This document shows positions 22,579-23,341 of a stretch of 23,341 nucleotides of DNA, one piece after another. The notes beneath the pieces are model-generated. The model was not told the DNA's origin. It did not search any database and was given only the letters and a program-made list of their open reading frames with translations. A program made the position numbers and the translations under genes. The DNA comes from Paraktedonobacter sp039923935 (GTDB taxonomy: Bacteria > Chloroflexota > Ktedonobacteria > Ktedonobacterales > Ktedonobacteraceae). The DNA is taken from positions 1-23,341 of the forward strand of contig JBDTBU010000310.1 of assembly GCA_039923935.1 (NCBI GenBank), in the 5' to 3' direction. Position 1 is the first letter of the stretch. The number at the start of each line of letters is the position of its first letter.

Positions 22579-22641
22579 AAATGATAGAGACGATGGTTTT
22601 GCAACGTTGAAAACGTTGCAAAACCATCGTCTCTATCGTTT
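22579..22641. terminator. 26-bp perfect bidirectional terminator hairpin
   Basis: The arms 22583-22608 and 22612-22637 pair perfectly around the loop GAA; a G-T pair and three A-T pairs extend the stem outward. It lies between the convergent anti-sigma and MFS genes, with TTT runs on both exits (CGTTT on plus, CATTTTTA on minus). Confidence 0.9.
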
Positions 22642-22657
22642 AAAAAGAAACACTGAG

Positions 22658-23341
22658 CTACGGCGAAACTTCATCCAGGCGCTTATTCCTGGTTGCAGTG
22701 CCAAATTGTGCGATGATGGCCGCTACAATCAGGAAAGCGGCAATAATCACAAAAATGACGATTGGACCAGTGGTCAGGCCGAACGAGGTCAGCAGCGAGG
22801 GAATAAGCGGCGCGATAACCAGGATACCAATACCGCCGCCCAGGTGGCCTATGCCATCCACCAGAGCGAAACCAGTCGCACGCGCACGCGTGGGATAGTT
22901 CTCCGTTGACCATGTATAGGTCATGGGTATCCAGAGGTTAAAGCCGAAGAAGATGACTATCGATCCAAATGCGGCAAAAGCAAAGTTGCCTGGTCCGGCC
23001 ACCGCGATCAGGATACCGCCAACAAGGGTGAGCAGAGCCGAAATGGGCAGCCAACGTTTACGCTCCAAACGCTCGCCAAAGAAGTAGGCGAAGACGGCAG
23101 TGAGGATAAAACCAAAAGTGCCGAAAGCCGCGATCATGCCCGATTCAGGCGGTGGATAGTGCAGGCCATCCAGCAGTGAGGTAAGACCCTGAGCAATCGC
23201 GTAAACTGTGGCATAGCTCAAGAACCAGACCACCAGTAGCAATATGGTGCGCCCCAGGTAGAGCCGATTGCCGAAGATCTCCACGTAGGGAATTTTTGTC
23301 GCGCCCGATTGTACGGTGATCTCAGCGCCGGGATCTGGCAA
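22658..23341 (-). CDS. Major facilitator superfamily transporter, C-terminal half
   Basis: The 227 visible residues run off the right edge; the first codon seen (TTG at 23341) is not the real start. Six hydrophobic segments are visible, the usual C-terminal half of an MFS carrier. FFGERLERKRW is the loop 8-9 motif, and STENYPTRARATGFALVDGIGHLGGG resembles the end of sugar-porter or aromatic-acid type members (ENYPTRxRATG). The segment before the first visible helix is a long hydrophilic loop, as between the two halves. The substrate cannot be assigned. Confidence 0.88.
   Translation of the reverse strand: MPDPGAEITVQSGATKIPYVEIFGNRLYLGRTILLLVVWFLSYATVYAIAQGLTSLLDGLHYPPPESGMIAAFGTFGFILTAVFAYFFGERLERKRWLPISALLTLVGGILIAVAGPGNFAFAAFGSIVIFFGFNLWIPMTYTWSTENYPTRARATGFALVDGIGHLGGGIGILVIAPLIPSLLTSFGLTTGPIVIFVIIAAFLIVAAIIAQFGTATRNKRLDEVSP

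Noticed and set aside
1..23341. CRISPR array, tRNA, rRNA, insertion sequence or prophage genes
   Set aside because: No regularly spaced repeats, RNA gene hallmarks, transposase or phage proteins were seen; the long inverted repeats sit singly at gene ends and differ in sequence, so they are not IS or MITE ends.

Overview
The window carries about twenty chromosomal genes of a bacterium with roughly 53-55 % GC. I would place it in the Chloroflexota, perhaps near the Ktedonobacteria. That is an inference from style and content: lipoproteins with a Gram-positive type lipobox, a TrmB-type regulator, a BtuD with a long extra C-terminal domain, CtaA-type heme A synthase and clear sigma-A promoters (TTGACA / TATAxT). 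There is no rRNA, tRNA, CRISPR array, transposase or phage gene. Both ends cut genes: a uracil-DNA glycosylase on the left lacks its C-terminus, and an MFS transporter on the right lacks its N-terminal half.

Layout. Positions 1-1292 (minus strand) hold a flavin reductase translationally coupled to the glycosylase, behind a near-consensus promoter. Divergent from it, 1332-4162 is a vitamin B12 uptake unit: promoter, cobalamin riboswitch, permease BtuC and ATPase BtuD; no binding protein is nearby. Positions 4310-8232 are a peptide/nickel-type ABC operon (binding lipoprotein, two permeases, no ATPases) behind a promoter filled with two overlapping palindromes, with hairpins between the cistrons and at the end. 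Positions 8419-9543 hold a secreted lytic transglycosylase with a very long leader. Positions 9540-11785 hold a TrmB-family regulator whose promoter is covered by a perfect 15-bp-arm palindrome, then purA. Divergent ctaA and a lipoprotein gene occupy 11801-13836, followed by a coiled-coil membrane protein.

Positions 14995-19387 are all minus strand: a disulfide-oxidoreductase-family flavoprotein, a Gly/Gln-rich disordered protein, a CsbD/LEA-like stress protein and oligoendopeptidase F. The two small proteins share a matching promoter and leader with a GGAAGC-N7-GCTTCC inverted repeat, so they look co-regulated. Then come a class V PLP enzyme, an ECF sigma factor with a putative membrane anti-sigma partner, and the partial MFS transporter.

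How the parts connect: B12 uptake is under riboswitch control. The TrmB regulator is probably autoregulated. The sigma/anti-sigma pair forms an envelope-signalling unit. Many gene ends carry unusually long, near-perfect hairpins (up to 33 bp) unrelated to each other in sequence. The best candidates for undescribed biology are the paired stress-protein leaders, the palindromic promoter regions, and the roughly 340-nt transglycosylase leader.
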